DNA of 56,500 nucleotides. Origin: an uncultured Spirochaetota bacterium. GTDB taxonomy: Bacteria; Spirochaetota; UBA4802; UBA5550. Positions 41,710 through 49,884 of this stretch are shown in pieces. The notes beneath the pieces were generated by a model, which worked only from the letters and a program-made list of their open reading frames with translations, did not search any database and was not told the origin of the DNA. A program made the position numbers and the translations under genes. Where the stretch lies: NCBI GenBank assembly GCA_937872225.1, contig CALMRZ010000086.1, forward strand, positions 1 through 56,500. The letters run 5' to 3'. How positions within the stretch are numbered: the stretch's first letter is position 1; every line of letters starts with the position of its first letter.

Positions 41710-41725
41710 TGGCACGTCTGATGCT
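41710..41725 (+). promoter_or_regulatory. Sigma-54-type promoter of the phosphoesterase/ATPase/TPR operon
   Basis: TGGCACG-N4-ATGCT with GG (41711-41712) and GC (41723-41724) ten bases apart, then a T-rich tract. It matches the site at 28181 in its first seven bases and in the ATGC variant of the -12. Transcription near 41736 would give a 20-base leader. Confidence 0.65.
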
Positions 41726-41755
41726 TATTTTTCCACCATTTGATGGTATGTTGGT

Positions 41756-42883
41756 ATGGATAGAGAAATCAAGATTTTATTCATGTCGGATATTCACCTG
41801 GGGATCAGGCCCAATGATACCCATATCCCCGATTACGCCAGGATCAACACCTTCAAGCGCATTGCCGCCATCGCCCGGGGACACGATCTTTTCCTCATCG
41901 GGGGTGACCTCATAGACAACGCTTCCGTCGGCAGCGACATCATCGATATAATCAAGACGGAATTCCGCGCCCTACGGAACGCCGGCACTGAAATCGCGTA
42001 TACGCCGGGAAAAGGCGAGCTTACCGGCAGGAACGTCATTGCCCCCGCGGTTCTTGACCTCAACGCGTCATGCCTTTTTTCGAGCAGCATGACCGCGACG
42101 CCTTACCTGTACATGAAGAACGGCCAGAAGGTCTATGTCTACGGCCTGTCGGGCAGTCTGGGATACGATCTGTCGAAGGTGAAAAAAATATCCGAAGAGG
42201 GCTTTCACATCGGGCTGTTTCACGCTGATTTCGATTTTGACAACGAGAAAAACGATTACCTGGTGTACCGTCTCCAGAAGAACGACATCAAGACCCTGGG
42301 GTTGGACTTTTACGCCTTCGGCTATTGCCACAGCTTCAAGATGTTCAAAATCATGGACCGCATCATCGGGGTGTGCCCCGGGAGCCCCGAGGCAACGACC
42401 TTTGATGAAACGGGGGACCGCTATATCATCTCCATTGTCATCAAGGAGAACAGGCTGTACCAGATCAAGCGGCTCACCGTCAATTCCATGAAGCTGTGCC
42501 GGAACCAGGTGGATTGCTCCAGCCTGGTGACCATGGGCCCCATCAAGGAGCTGCTGGAGAACAACAGGTCAAAGAAGGCCATCCAGCAGGTCGTCCTGAC
42601 GGGGGAGCGTGACTTTGTCCTTCGCCAGTATGAAATCCAGAATTACAGGAACGAGTTCTTCAGGCTGGACTTCGTCGACCGGAGCGTGCCGACGATCGGT
42701 TCCCTCATAGAGGAATTCCAGTACGAGAATTCGCTGCGCGGGGAATTCTATAAGATCATAAAAGAACAGATTGAACAGGGAGGCCTGCCCCATGATGTTG
42801 ACAAGGCCGATTTCGCGATGTCCCTGAATAAAATCACCCGTGAGGGGTTTACGAACCTGGAGGACTGGCTGTGCAGTATATAA
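41756..42883 (+). CDS. Mre11/SbcD/YhaO-like metallophosphoesterase with degenerate active site
   Basis: A 375-residue protein with the calcineurin-like fold. Motif I SDIHLG (Asp12, His14) and motif II IGGDLID (Asp51) are intact. Motif III, normally GNH(D/E), reads PGKGE (84-88), so the asparagine and histidine are missing. Motif IV has H156 (GLFHADF) and motif V reads FGYCHS (His192) instead of GHxH, with the first histidine tyrosine. At least one metal site is probably lost. The C-terminal 170 residues have no motif seen. Its stop overlaps the ATPase start by 13 bases, the arrangement of sbcD-sbcC and yhaO-yhaN pairs. The start has only a weak ribosome-binding site. Confidence 0.85.
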   Translation: MDREIKILFMSDIHLGIRPNDTHIPDYARINTFKRIAAIARGHDLFLIGGDLIDNASVGSDIIDIIKTEFRALRNAGTEIAYTPGKGELTGRNVIAPAVLDLNASCLFSSSMTATPYLYMKNGQKVYVYGLSGSLGYDLSKVKKISEEGFHIGLFHADFDFDNEKNDYLVYRLQKNDIKTLGLDFYAFGYCHSFKMFKIMDRIIGVCPGSPEATTFDETGDRYIISIVIKENRLYQIKRLTVNSMKLCRNQVDCSSLVTMGPIKELLENNRSKKAIQQVVLTGERDFVLRQYEIQNYRNEFFRLDFVDRSVPTIGSLIEEFQYENSLRGEFYKIIKEQIEQGGLPHDVDKADFAMSLNKITREGFTNLEDWLCSI

Positions 42884-45018
42884 AGTGCATGGTGTACAGG
42901 CACGGGCTCTTCGACAACCGTGTCATTGATTTCAGCGACCGGCTCACCATCGTGTACGGCAAGAACGGGTCGGGCAAGAGCCTCCTGGCGCGGAGCATGG
43001 TCGATGTCCTGTGGGGCAAATTCTCCGATCGGAAGCTCCTGGGCGACGACGTGTGGAACTCCCTGTATCTGGACCTCTTCTTTTCCCTGTCCGACAGCGG
43101 TTATTACCGCATCTGCAACACCAGTGATAAGAATTACCGTATACAGTACATCCAGAACAACACGGAGAAGATCATCTATTCCGAGTCAAAGTCGGAAGGG
43201 CAGGACAGCAGGGTCCAGGACCACTTTAACAACGATTTCGAAAGCAGGATGCTCCGGGAATTCCTGGGGCGGATCGATTGCGCTTCCTTCATCAACTCTT
43301 CCTTCATTCCGGCGTCCTCCGATATCGCCAGGGAATCTTTCATGGACCTTCCGGTGCTCAAGCGGATCATACTCGATGAGAACACCGGTTTTTATAACCA
43401 GTACCTGATCATGCGGAAGGTTTTCGACACGGGCATGGCGGATGACGGCGGTCTGCCCCCGGAAGTCTTGCGGTTCGAGGATAAGAAGCGGGACCTTGAA
43501 AAGAAGATCCAGATAATGGACATCAGGGATTCCCGGCACGACAAACTCAGGAGGGAAAAAAACACGATCCAGTGCGAAGTTGACGAATTAAACAGTTCCC
43601 TTAATTCGCTTAACAGCCAGAAGCTGATCCTGAGCAAGATAATAGAGAACCTGCACAAGGTGGAAGAGCTGAAACAGGAGTTCGAGGGAATCAAGGACGA
43701 GATACAGGACGAGCAGCAGAAGATCAAGTCAATGGCCGACATGAAGACCGAGCTGGACACCATGTTTCCCCAGTTCAGCGAGCTCGACATCACCGACAGC
43801 ACCAACCTTGACCGCCTCCAGGAGGTTTTCAACGATATCAGGAACCTCAACGAAAGGATCGACGATTTTTATTTCAGGAGGGAGCTGAAGGCCAGGAGGC
43901 TGAAAAGGGCGGCCATCGCGGTTTCCGCCAGTGCCCTTGCCGCGCTTGCGGCCGTCCTGATTCGGAACGGGTTCAACGTGTTCAAGGACCTGTACCTGCT
44001 GATCGGCATACTGGGCCTTGCCTGCATCGCCTATGCCGCCATCGGCGCCGGCATGCTGGTGATCAGGCGTGAAAAAGACCTTCAGAAGCTGGAAGAGGAA
44101 AAGAAGCGGTTCAAAGAGCGGATCATGGCCCTGATGGAAAAGAGCAAGGTGGTGTTGGAAGACTACAAGCTGACCGAGATCTACGAGCTCCTCCTCCAGT
44201 ATTTCGAGGACTACGTCAATTACACCGAGCGGAAGAAGGACCTGGCCATGATCAAGAGCTCCCTGAAAGAAGAAGAATACATGGTGCGGATACAGAAAAA
44301 GCTGGATGAATTGAAGAAGGAAGAGGAGATCATAAAAGACGAAATCCACACCAGCATCGACACCCTAAACATCGTGGACGACATAGAAAACGAAACGAGC
44401 AAGATCGAGGACCTGATCAGGAATATCGGCACCGAAGTGGGGCTCATAAAAGAGAAGATCGAGACCAAGGAGCGCATCCTGCAGCAGATCGACAACGAGT
44501 TTCTCCAGGCGTCCGGCAACAGCGGCGCCATGAACGCCCTCATCGAGGAGAGGAACAACGTTGACCGGGTACTGAAAAAATGGAAGGTCAACCGGAATTC
44601 GATGGATTTCATCACCCGCATGATGACCCGCGCCGTCGAGCGCAGCGAGGAAAAGCAGCTGCGGAAGCTCCTGGACGGCACCCTGGAGAAGTTCAACCAC
44701 CTCACGGGGAACCAGTACGTCACCAGGATCGACGACGCCGCGCTGCTGAAGATGATAACGGAAAACAGGCTGTCCGATGAGATGACGCCCCCCATCCTCC
44801 ACGCGCTGCTCCTCTCGCTTAAATTCACTTTGTCCGATTTCATCATCAACGGGAGTACCACGATCCCATTATTGATTGACGAACCGTTCCAGTTTATGGA
44901 TGATGAACGCTGTAACCGGTTCCGGGACCTGGTGTCGTATGTTTCCAACAAGCGGCAGGTGATAATCTTCACGCACCAGAGCGACAAGCGGAACTGGGGC
45001 AATTTCGTAGAGCTTTAA
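42871..45018 (+). CDS. Rad50/SbcC/YhaN-like ATPase with central membrane helices
   Basis: A 715-residue ABC-type ATPase. Walker A GKNGSGKS (30-37) opens the N-terminal half-domain. Residues 200-340 and 400-560 are coiled coils, broken by two membrane helices (about 349-366 and 375-399). The C-terminal half has the signature-like region LSDEMTPPILHALLLSLKFT, Walker B IPLLIDEP (666-673) and the switch histidine in IIFTHQSD. Rad50 proteins have a zinc hook between coils; here membrane helices take that place, as in Bacillus YhaN. It should form a membrane-tethered complex with the overlapping phosphoesterase. Substrate is presumably DNA ends but this is inferred. Confidence 0.88.
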   Translation: MQYIKCMVYRHGLFDNRVIDFSDRLTIVYGKNGSGKSLLARSMVDVLWGKFSDRKLLGDDVWNSLYLDLFFSLSDSGYYRICNTSDKNYRIQYIQNNTEKIIYSESKSEGQDSRVQDHFNNDFESRMLREFLGRIDCASFINSSFIPASSDIARESFMDLPVLKRIILDENTGFYNQYLIMRKVFDTGMADDGGLPPEVLRFEDKKRDLEKKIQIMDIRDSRHDKLRREKNTIQCEVDELNSSLNSLNSQKLILSKIIENLHKVEELKQEFEGIKDEIQDEQQKIKSMADMKTELDTMFPQFSELDITDSTNLDRLQEVFNDIRNLNERIDDFYFRRELKARRLKRAAIAVSASALAALAAVLIRNGFNVFKDLYLLIGILGLACIAYAAIGAGMLVIRREKDLQKLEEEKKRFKERIMALMEKSKVVLEDYKLTEIYELLLQYFEDYVNYTERKKDLAMIKSSLKEEEYMVRIQKKLDELKKEEEIIKDEIHTSIDTLNIVDDIENETSKIEDLIRNIGTEVGLIKEKIETKERILQQIDNEFLQASGNSGAMNALIEERNNVDRVLKKWKVNRNSMDFITRMMTRAVERSEEKQLRKLLDGTLEKFNHLTGNQYVTRIDDAALLKMITENRLSDEMTPPILHALLLSLKFTLSDFIINGSTTIPLLIDEPFQFMDDERCNRFRDLVSYVSNKRQVIIFTHQSDKRNWGNFVEL

Positions 45019-45024
45019 AAGGCG

Positions 45025-46005
45025 ATGGACAAGAACGGGCAACTGACATTTTCCGATGATCCGATCCTGAACGGCATCAACGAGGTGTACCAGCTCATCG
45101 AGAAGGGCGAGTTCGCGGCCGCGGTCGCCCGGATAGACGAGCTGATGGACATCGATGCCGACTATCCCGGCCTCATAGAATCGTACCGGGTGGCTAAATT
45201 CTGGAACAACCGGGAGAAGGAAATGAAGACCCTCGACGAGGGCAAGGACACCGCCGAGTACCTCATGAAACAGTGGGAGGTCTTCAACGAGTACGCCGAG
45301 GGCAAGAACATGGTCTCCTCGTCGGCATTCAAATACGCGATGCGGTATATCTTCATCAAGGCTGCGGACAACTACAAGTTCGCCTTCCGGGAGCAGCAGG
45401 ACACGTCGAACAATTTCCAGTTTCTCCTGAACCTGGGTGACTGCTTTCTGCGGCTCGAGGAGTACAAGCTGGCGATCGACACCCTCGAGTACGCCCGGGG
45501 CTCCTACAAGAGCAGCGCCCGACTCATGGCGATCCTCGGTGAGGCCTACTTCCATTCCGGCGACGTGTCGAAGAGCCTCCTTTCATTCCGCGAGGCCTTT
45601 TTCATCGACCCGGCCGAGATCGACCTGAGTCTGCTGAAGGCGAAGCCGGTCCAGGAACTGGTGGAGATCGTGAAAAAGGAGCGGGCCGATTTCAAGGACA
45701 TTGCCGAGTGGATCCCCATCTACGGTTACATCCATGATATTTTTTACGTGAAGCGCAACCTGAGCGCGCACCAGGTCGAAGGGATCCAGAAGGATATCTA
45801 CAACCTGGAGCTGACCTACCAGAAGATGAACAAGAGCCAGGTGGAGGCCTCAAACATCATGCCCCGCCTTATCAATAAATACCTCTGGCTCCTTGACTAC
45901 TATAGCCTCCAGAGCTATAATTTTGAAAACATGACCCAGATCCGGGACCGCCTGCTGAACATCAACCGGGAGCTCTTCCAGGAATATTTCACCAGGAAGA
46001 AGTAG
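45025..46005 (+). CDS. TPR-like helical protein, third gene of the module
   Basis: A 326-residue cytoplasmic protein starting 6 bases after the ATPase. Residues about 8-60 and 125-225 are TPR-like helical pairs (VYQLIEKGEFAAAVARIDEL; NLGDCFLRLEEYKLAIDTLE; ILGEAYFHSGDVSKSLLSFREAF). The C-terminal 90 residues are a long helical region (NLELTYQKMNKSQVEASN). It has no signal peptide or catalytic motif. The close packing suggests a subunit or adaptor of the phosphoesterase/ATPase complex. I know of no such third gene in sbcDC or yhaON operons. Confidence 0.75.
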   Translation: MDKNGQLTFSDDPILNGINEVYQLIEKGEFAAAVARIDELMDIDADYPGLIESYRVAKFWNNREKEMKTLDEGKDTAEYLMKQWEVFNEYAEGKNMVSSSAFKYAMRYIFIKAADNYKFAFREQQDTSNNFQFLLNLGDCFLRLEEYKLAIDTLEYARGSYKSSARLMAILGEAYFHSGDVSKSLLSFREAFFIDPAEIDLSLLKAKPVQELVEIVKKERADFKDIAEWIPIYGYIHDIFYVKRNLSAHQVEGIQKDIYNLELTYQKMNKSQVEASNIMPRLINKYLWLLDYYSLQSYNFENMTQIRDRLLNINRELFQEYFTRKK

Positions 46006-46042
46006 GCGTGACGTAACGCGATTTCTTTCAGCGTATTGCGTT

Positions 46043-46393
46043 TTACCGGTGAGGTCCCCGGGACAGAGTCACCGCATGGTCATGTGTGTTCCCGCAGATA
46101 CGGGCCCTTCTCCCCCGTGCTTCTATGATCAAAGTCGTGCAATCGAAATGATGGCACCGGAGATGCCCGTACAATTCCACAACGAAAAGGTCGGCCTTAA
46201 GCCGCTCTATCACCCGGCCCGTAAAGGGCTGATAGCCGTCCGCAGTCAGGCACGGTACCCCGCCCCACAGGCAAAAAATGGCGGCAAAACGGCCATGAAC
46301 GGCATCACCATGAAATTCCAGTTCAATGCGGGCCAATTCGCAGTACTGCTGGTGGGTATCCGTTATGACTGGGCCCTGGAAGACTATCATCAT
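46043..46393 (-). CDS. Small Cys/His-rich protein, unknown
   Basis: A 116-residue protein. Its ATG overlaps the HEAT-gene stop as TAATG, so it would be translated from the same message. The sequence IELEFHGDAVHGRFAAIFCLWGG, then VIERLKADLFVVELYGHLRCHHFDC and ICGNTHDHAV, is rich in cysteine and histidine and could bind metal. Codon use looks like its neighbours (third-position G/C). A plus-strand frame also crosses here but has no ribosome-binding site or operon context. I do not recognise the family. Confidence 0.5.
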   Translation of the reverse strand: MMIVFQGPVITDTHQQYCELARIELEFHGDAVHGRFAAIFCLWGGVPCLTADGYQPFTGRVIERLKADLFVVELYGHLRCHHFDCTTLIIEARGRRARICGNTHDHAVTLSRGPHR

Positions 46394-47070
46394 TATTTCT
46401 TCATCATCCTCCGTATAATCTCCACAGCCCTGCGGAATCCTTCACGGTCGGCGCTGTCAGGGGTTCCGTCAGTCGCGTGTTTTCCGCAGATATAACCGAA
46501 GAGATCCCGGTGATCAGACAGATCGGTCCTGTCGCCCGCCGCCTTCAGCAGGGCCTCAGCGGCGTGGTAGCGCACCAGGTAGTCATTGTCGGTAACGGCG
46601 TCGAAAATGACCGTTTCGAACTCGGGCGTGATGAAATCCGTGATCGGCCGCGCACTGCCGGAGGCGTCGATGGCGATCTTCAGGTTCACCAGGGCGTCTA
46701 TACGTTCCCCCCATCCGAGTGAGCGGTTCTCCACGATGGCCCGCAGGGCGGCGACGGCGTCATCGCTTTTACCCATGGTCAGGATGTTCCGGGCGATAGT
46801 TCCGGTGCCGTACGGCCCCGGCCTTTTTGCCAGCACCTCGTCCAGGGCTTTACGGCACTCCTCCGTGCCGAGTAACTCCGCGGCCCTGCCGAGATAGGGA
46901 TCATAGCCCTTCCTGATGCGCTCCGCCACGATGCGGGACGCCGCGGCGCGTTCTTCCGGGTCAAGGTCCGCCATGGCAGCGTCGACCTCCGGGAGGCTCG
47001 GGCCGTCGTGCCATTCCATGTAGGGGTCGCGCTTGGCCTCAAAGACAGTGATGAGCTGTTCAATGGACAT
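46393..47070 (-). CDS. HEAT-repeat-like protein
   Basis: A 225-residue helical protein with about three HEAT-type pairs (AVAALRAIVENRSLGWGERIDALVNLKIAI; VIFDAVTDNDYLVRYHAAEALLKAAGD). Such repeats make protein contacts and are found in lyases and scaffolds; no catalytic residues are visible. No signal peptide, so probably cytoplasmic. It starts 25 bases after the kimA-like stop on the same strand, so it may be co-transcribed, and overlaps the small Cys/His protein. GAGTACCACC gives only a weak ribosome-binding site. Confidence 0.7.
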   Translation of the reverse strand: MSIEQLITVFEAKRDPYMEWHDGPSLPEVDAAMADLDPEERAAASRIVAERIRKGYDPYLGRAAELLGTEECRKALDEVLAKRPGPYGTGTIARNILTMGKSDDAVAALRAIVENRSLGWGERIDALVNLKIAIDASGSARPITDFITPEFETVIFDAVTDNDYLVRYHAAEALLKAAGDRTDLSDHRDLFGYICGKHATDGTPDSADREGFRRAVEIIRRMMKK

Positions 47071-47095
47071 TGGTGGTACTCTTCTGGCGGCGGCC

Positions 47096-49099
47096 TTACA
47101 GCCGTATCGGGAGTATGAGGATGGGGATGCCCCGGGTGTAGAACTGCCGCTGTATCGCGAAGGCGGAGTAGTTGTGGAGCCACCGGGTGAAAAAAGTGTC
47201 TTCCGGGAACACCAACTGCCCGGCGAAGAATATGGACCGGGGGTAGGCCTTGACGAGTTCCGTCGCGATGCGCACCGACTCGTCGACCACGTCCACGCCG
47301 ATCGCGGTGCGGCATTCTGCGTTGAACCCGTGGGCCCGCATGTAACTGACGTACCGGTTCGCCTCCTTCTCGATATGGGCCCTGTGCAGGGATATCTCTT
47401 CGGCCCCCTTGAAGAGGCCTGAATCGATGAGCCCGATCTGAATGAAGATGAAGTTCTTATAGATCCTGGGAAAGATGCGTAATATGGTGAAAAGGGTGTG
47501 CAGCCCCGTGCCGCTGAAACCGTTCACAAAAAGGACCGCGGTCCGTGCCCTCGGATCGACCTCCTGTTTTCTTTTCCGCGGGCGCCGCTTGGCTTCATAC
47601 CGGCCCATATCCATCTCGGCTATTTCTACCAGCCCTTTCAGCCTGCCGAGGAGCCTGCCGGTGCGGTTGTAATGGCGCTTGATCACGATGGATACGGCCA
47701 CCAGGGAGCCGGTGATGAAAACAGTAAGCCATCCTCCTTCATTGAACTTGAGGATCGCCACCGAGACCAGGATGAAGGACGTCAGAACGAGGCCGACGCC
47801 GTTGATGAAGAGCTTTTTCTTCCAGTGGTCCTCGGTTTTTCTCGCGATCCACCAGTGCCGCACCATGCCCAGCTGGGAGAGGGAGAAGGTGATGAATACG
47901 TTGATGCTGTAGAAGATGACCAGGAGCTTAACCGAACCGCCCGAATAGACCATGAGGGCGATTGACGCGATGCCCATGATGAGTATGCCGTTCTGCGTCA
48001 CCAGGCGGTCGTTCAGGGAGGCGAACCGGGTCGGCGCCCACCGGTCGAGGGCCATGTTCGAAAGCACCCGGGGACCGTCAAGGAAACCGGTCTGGGCGGC
48101 CACAAAAAGAAGGACCGCCTCGGAAAACAGCGTGATCAGGATGAAGGCCTGGGCGAGACCGGGGGCCCAGTCCCTGGAAAGATTGGCAAAGAGGATCGCG
48201 TTGAGTGTTTTCCCCGGTACATGCTCGACATGAAAGAGCAGGTACGCGATCATGAGGCCGGCAACCGTTACGGCAAGGGAGGCCGCCATGTAGTTCATGG
48301 TATGGGTGGCGGTCTTCACCTTCGGCTCGCGCAGGATCGGTATGCCGTTGGATACGGCCTCGATGCCGGTGAAGGTGCCGGCCCCCATGCTGTATGCCCT
48401 GAGGACGAGGAATAGCATACCGATGGTTCCCATTTCCGCGCTGGTGCTCCGGACATCGGCAATGGTTGAGCTGACCACACCCGGCATGCTCCCTGCGTGG
48501 GTCACGAAGGTGTAAATGATGGCAAAGCCATGGGTCACCAGAAAAACCAGGAAAATGGGGACCAGGGGCATCACCGATTCCTTGACCCCGCGAAGGTTGA
48601 GCCAGATCAGGAGCATGACGCCGAGTACGGCCACGGGCATCTTGTAATGGATCCATTCCGCCGGCATGAAGCTGAAAAGGGCGTCGGCGCCGCTGGCGAC
48701 TGAAAGCGTGATGGTCAGAAGATAGTCAATGAGAAGGGCGCTCCCTGACACCATGCCTATGGACGGCGACAGGAGCTTGCTTGCCACCAGGTAGCCGCCG
48801 CCGCCGGCCGGGAACAGCTTGATGATTTGATGATAGCTGGCGCTGATGACAAAGATGGTTACCACGGTGCCGAGGGCGACGAAAACGCCCAGGTAATGGT
48901 GTTTTCCCAGGGCCAGAAAGGCTTCCTCCGGGCCATAGCAGGATGATGAAAGTCCGTCTGCGCCCAGCCCGACCCAGGCGAAAAATGCTATCAGGGAGAG
49001 CTTGTGGAATATGGACGGGTCCGAGACGCTGCGCGACTTGCCGATCAGCAGCGCTTTCAGCCGTTTAAAGAGCGGCTCTTTGTTTTCATTGTTATTCAT
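47096..49099 (-). CDS. kimA: APC-superfamily permease, KimA-like potassium transporter
   Basis: A 667-residue inner-membrane transporter. Residues about 30-475 form twelve helices; LGADGLSSSCYGPEEAF in the first helix and FPAGGGGYLVASKLLSPSIGMVSGSALLIDYLLT in the second and third are typical of KimA/amino-acid-permease APC members. Residues 510-667 form a cytoplasmic domain like the USP-type domain of KimA (RTAVLFVNGFSGTG). KimA imports potassium with protons and is shut down by c-di-AMP. The ydaO/yuaA riboswitch directly upstream supports this. GGAGG lies 7 bases before the ATG. The symbol rests on resemblance plus riboswitch, not on a phylogeny. Confidence 0.85.
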   Translation of the reverse strand: MNNNENKEPLFKRLKALLIGKSRSVSDPSIFHKLSLIAFFAWVGLGADGLSSSCYGPEEAFLALGKHHYLGVFVALGTVVTIFVISASYHQIIKLFPAGGGGYLVASKLLSPSIGMVSGSALLIDYLLTITLSVASGADALFSFMPAEWIHYKMPVAVLGVMLLIWLNLRGVKESVMPLVPIFLVFLVTHGFAIIYTFVTHAGSMPGVVSSTIADVRSTSAEMGTIGMLFLVLRAYSMGAGTFTGIEAVSNGIPILREPKVKTATHTMNYMAASLAVTVAGLMIAYLLFHVEHVPGKTLNAILFANLSRDWAPGLAQAFILITLFSEAVLLFVAAQTGFLDGPRVLSNMALDRWAPTRFASLNDRLVTQNGILIMGIASIALMVYSGGSVKLLVIFYSINVFITFSLSQLGMVRHWWIARKTEDHWKKKLFINGVGLVLTSFILVSVAILKFNEGGWLTVFITGSLVAVSIVIKRHYNRTGRLLGRLKGLVEIAEMDMGRYEAKRRPRKRKQEVDPRARTAVLFVNGFSGTGLHTLFTILRIFPRIYKNFIFIQIGLIDSGLFKGAEEISLHRAHIEKEANRYVSYMRAHGFNAECRTAIGVDVVDESVRIATELVKAYPRSIFFAGQLVFPEDTFFTRWLHNYSAFAIQRQFYTRGIPILILPIRL

Positions 49100-49102
49100 G
49101 GG

Positions 49103-49132
49103 GCCTCCGGTACTGGGAATATCTCTGGAGGC
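49103..49132 (-). promoter_or_regulatory. Candidate ribosome-binding-site-sequestering hairpin of kimA
   Basis: On the RNA, GCCUCC (49127-49132) can pair with GGAGGC (49103-49108), which contains the kimA ribosome-binding site. The same GCCUCC could instead pair with GGAGGC at the 3' end of the aptamer (49162-49167), giving two exclusive states. Confidence 0.5.
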
Positions 49133-49139
49133 TTAAACT

Positions 49140-49287
49140 GACATGAGGGCAGCTTCACGGGGCCTCCCAATCGCCTACGAGGTTAGCTGACGGGCTCGGG
49201 CTTGGAAGTGCCCTATCCAGAAACGTGGAATACGCCCCAACAAAACGGGTCCCCCGCATCCGGGGCCCTGCCCGGATCTCGGCGCAA
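49140..49287 (-). promoter_or_regulatory. ydaO/yuaA c-di-AMP riboswitch aptamer
   Basis: The minus-strand leader contains the highly conserved blocks of this riboswitch in order: CGCCGA, GGGGGACCC, TTGGGGCG, GGATAGGGCAC, CCGAGCCCGTCAGCTAACC and TCGTAGGCG followed by GGGAGGCC. These are diagnostic of the c-di-AMP ydaO/yuaA class, which controls potassium and osmolyte transporters and cell-wall genes. High c-di-AMP normally turns expression off. The downstream gene is a KimA-like transporter. Confidence 0.95.
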
Positions 49288-49298
49288 TAATAGAAAAT

Positions 49299-49327
49299 AA
49301 AATATGTACCTGACGGGATAAAGTCAA
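49299..49327 (-). promoter_or_regulatory. Promoter of the riboswitch-kimA transcript
   Basis: Minus-strand TTGACT (49322-49327), 17-base spacer, TATTTT (49299-49304), about 12 bases before the aptamer. Confidence 0.5.
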
Positions 49328-49370
49328 GCAGATGGAGGATTTTATTGTTTTTTATTCGGGTAAGCTGTTC

Positions 49371-49823
49371 TTATTGCTGGTGAACCTTGGCCCATCCGGG
49401 CCAGGGTAATTTAACATCCATTTCCTTGGCTTCGGGGCCGCAGGGGGGCAATACCATGATGCCGGAGCATTTTACCGTGGAATACCGTGATATCAGGGCT
49501 TCGAATTCCTCAGCCCTGGCGGCGGGAATCCTGATCCGTCCGAGTTCAAATCCCCAGGGGTTGGAAGCTTTGCCCACGTTGTAGCCTATGACATAGAGCT
49601 TTTCCTTTGCACCGCAATCGCCGCAGGGCATCTCCCTCATGCCGCTCAGGTAGCAATCGCTCCCTTCCGGGACCTCGTATTCCCTGCACCTCTTCGTATC
49701 CTGCTGTATCTCGCTCTTTGATGCCGATGATGAACTATCGGGAGCGGCAGAATTCCCTTTATGGACGGCCGCTGTGCTGCATGATAACAGCAAAACCAGG
49801 ATCGAGATCATTCCGTTTTTCAT
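49371..49823 (-). CDS. Small lipoprotein-like protein with disulfide cysteines
   Basis: A 150-residue protein starting MKNGMISILVLLLSCSTAAV; ATG 49823 follows GAGGTG, whereas the longer frame from 49856 has none. LLLSC is a lipobox, so the mature N-terminus is probably lipidated. Six further cysteines (CREYEVPEGSDCYL; MPCGDCGAKEKL; VKCSGIMVLPPCGPE) suggest disulfides in the periplasm or outer membrane. No family is recognised. Its promoter is TTGACA (49879-49884), 18-base spacer, TTATTT (49855-49860). No terminator is seen between it and the kimA promoter. Confidence 0.65.
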   Translation of the reverse strand: MKNGMISILVLLLSCSTAAVHKGNSAAPDSSSSASKSEIQQDTKRCREYEVPEGSDCYLSGMREMPCGDCGAKEKLYVIGYNVGKASNPWGFELGRIRIPAARAEEFEALISRYSTVKCSGIMVLPPCGPEAKEMDVKLPWPGWAKVHQQ

Positions 49824-49854
49824 TGCGACACCTCGCACCAGACATGGTTGTTGC

Positions 49855-49884
49855 AAATAACGATTGATCGTGGCGCTCTGTCAA
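49855..49884 (-). promoter_or_regulatory. Promoter of the small lipoprotein gene
   Basis: Minus-strand TTGACA (49879-49884), 18-base spacer and TTATTT (49855-49860), upstream of the ATG at 49823. Confidence 0.45.

Noticed and set aside
46049-46495. Plus-strand open frame opposite the small Cys/His protein
   Set aside because: No ribosome-binding site or operon link; the minus-strand frame is coupled to the HEAT gene by TAATG and has better codon use.
49540-49570. GTTCAAATCCCC resembling a tRNA T-arm
   Set aside because: No acceptor stem or other arms; it lies within the lipoprotein coding region.
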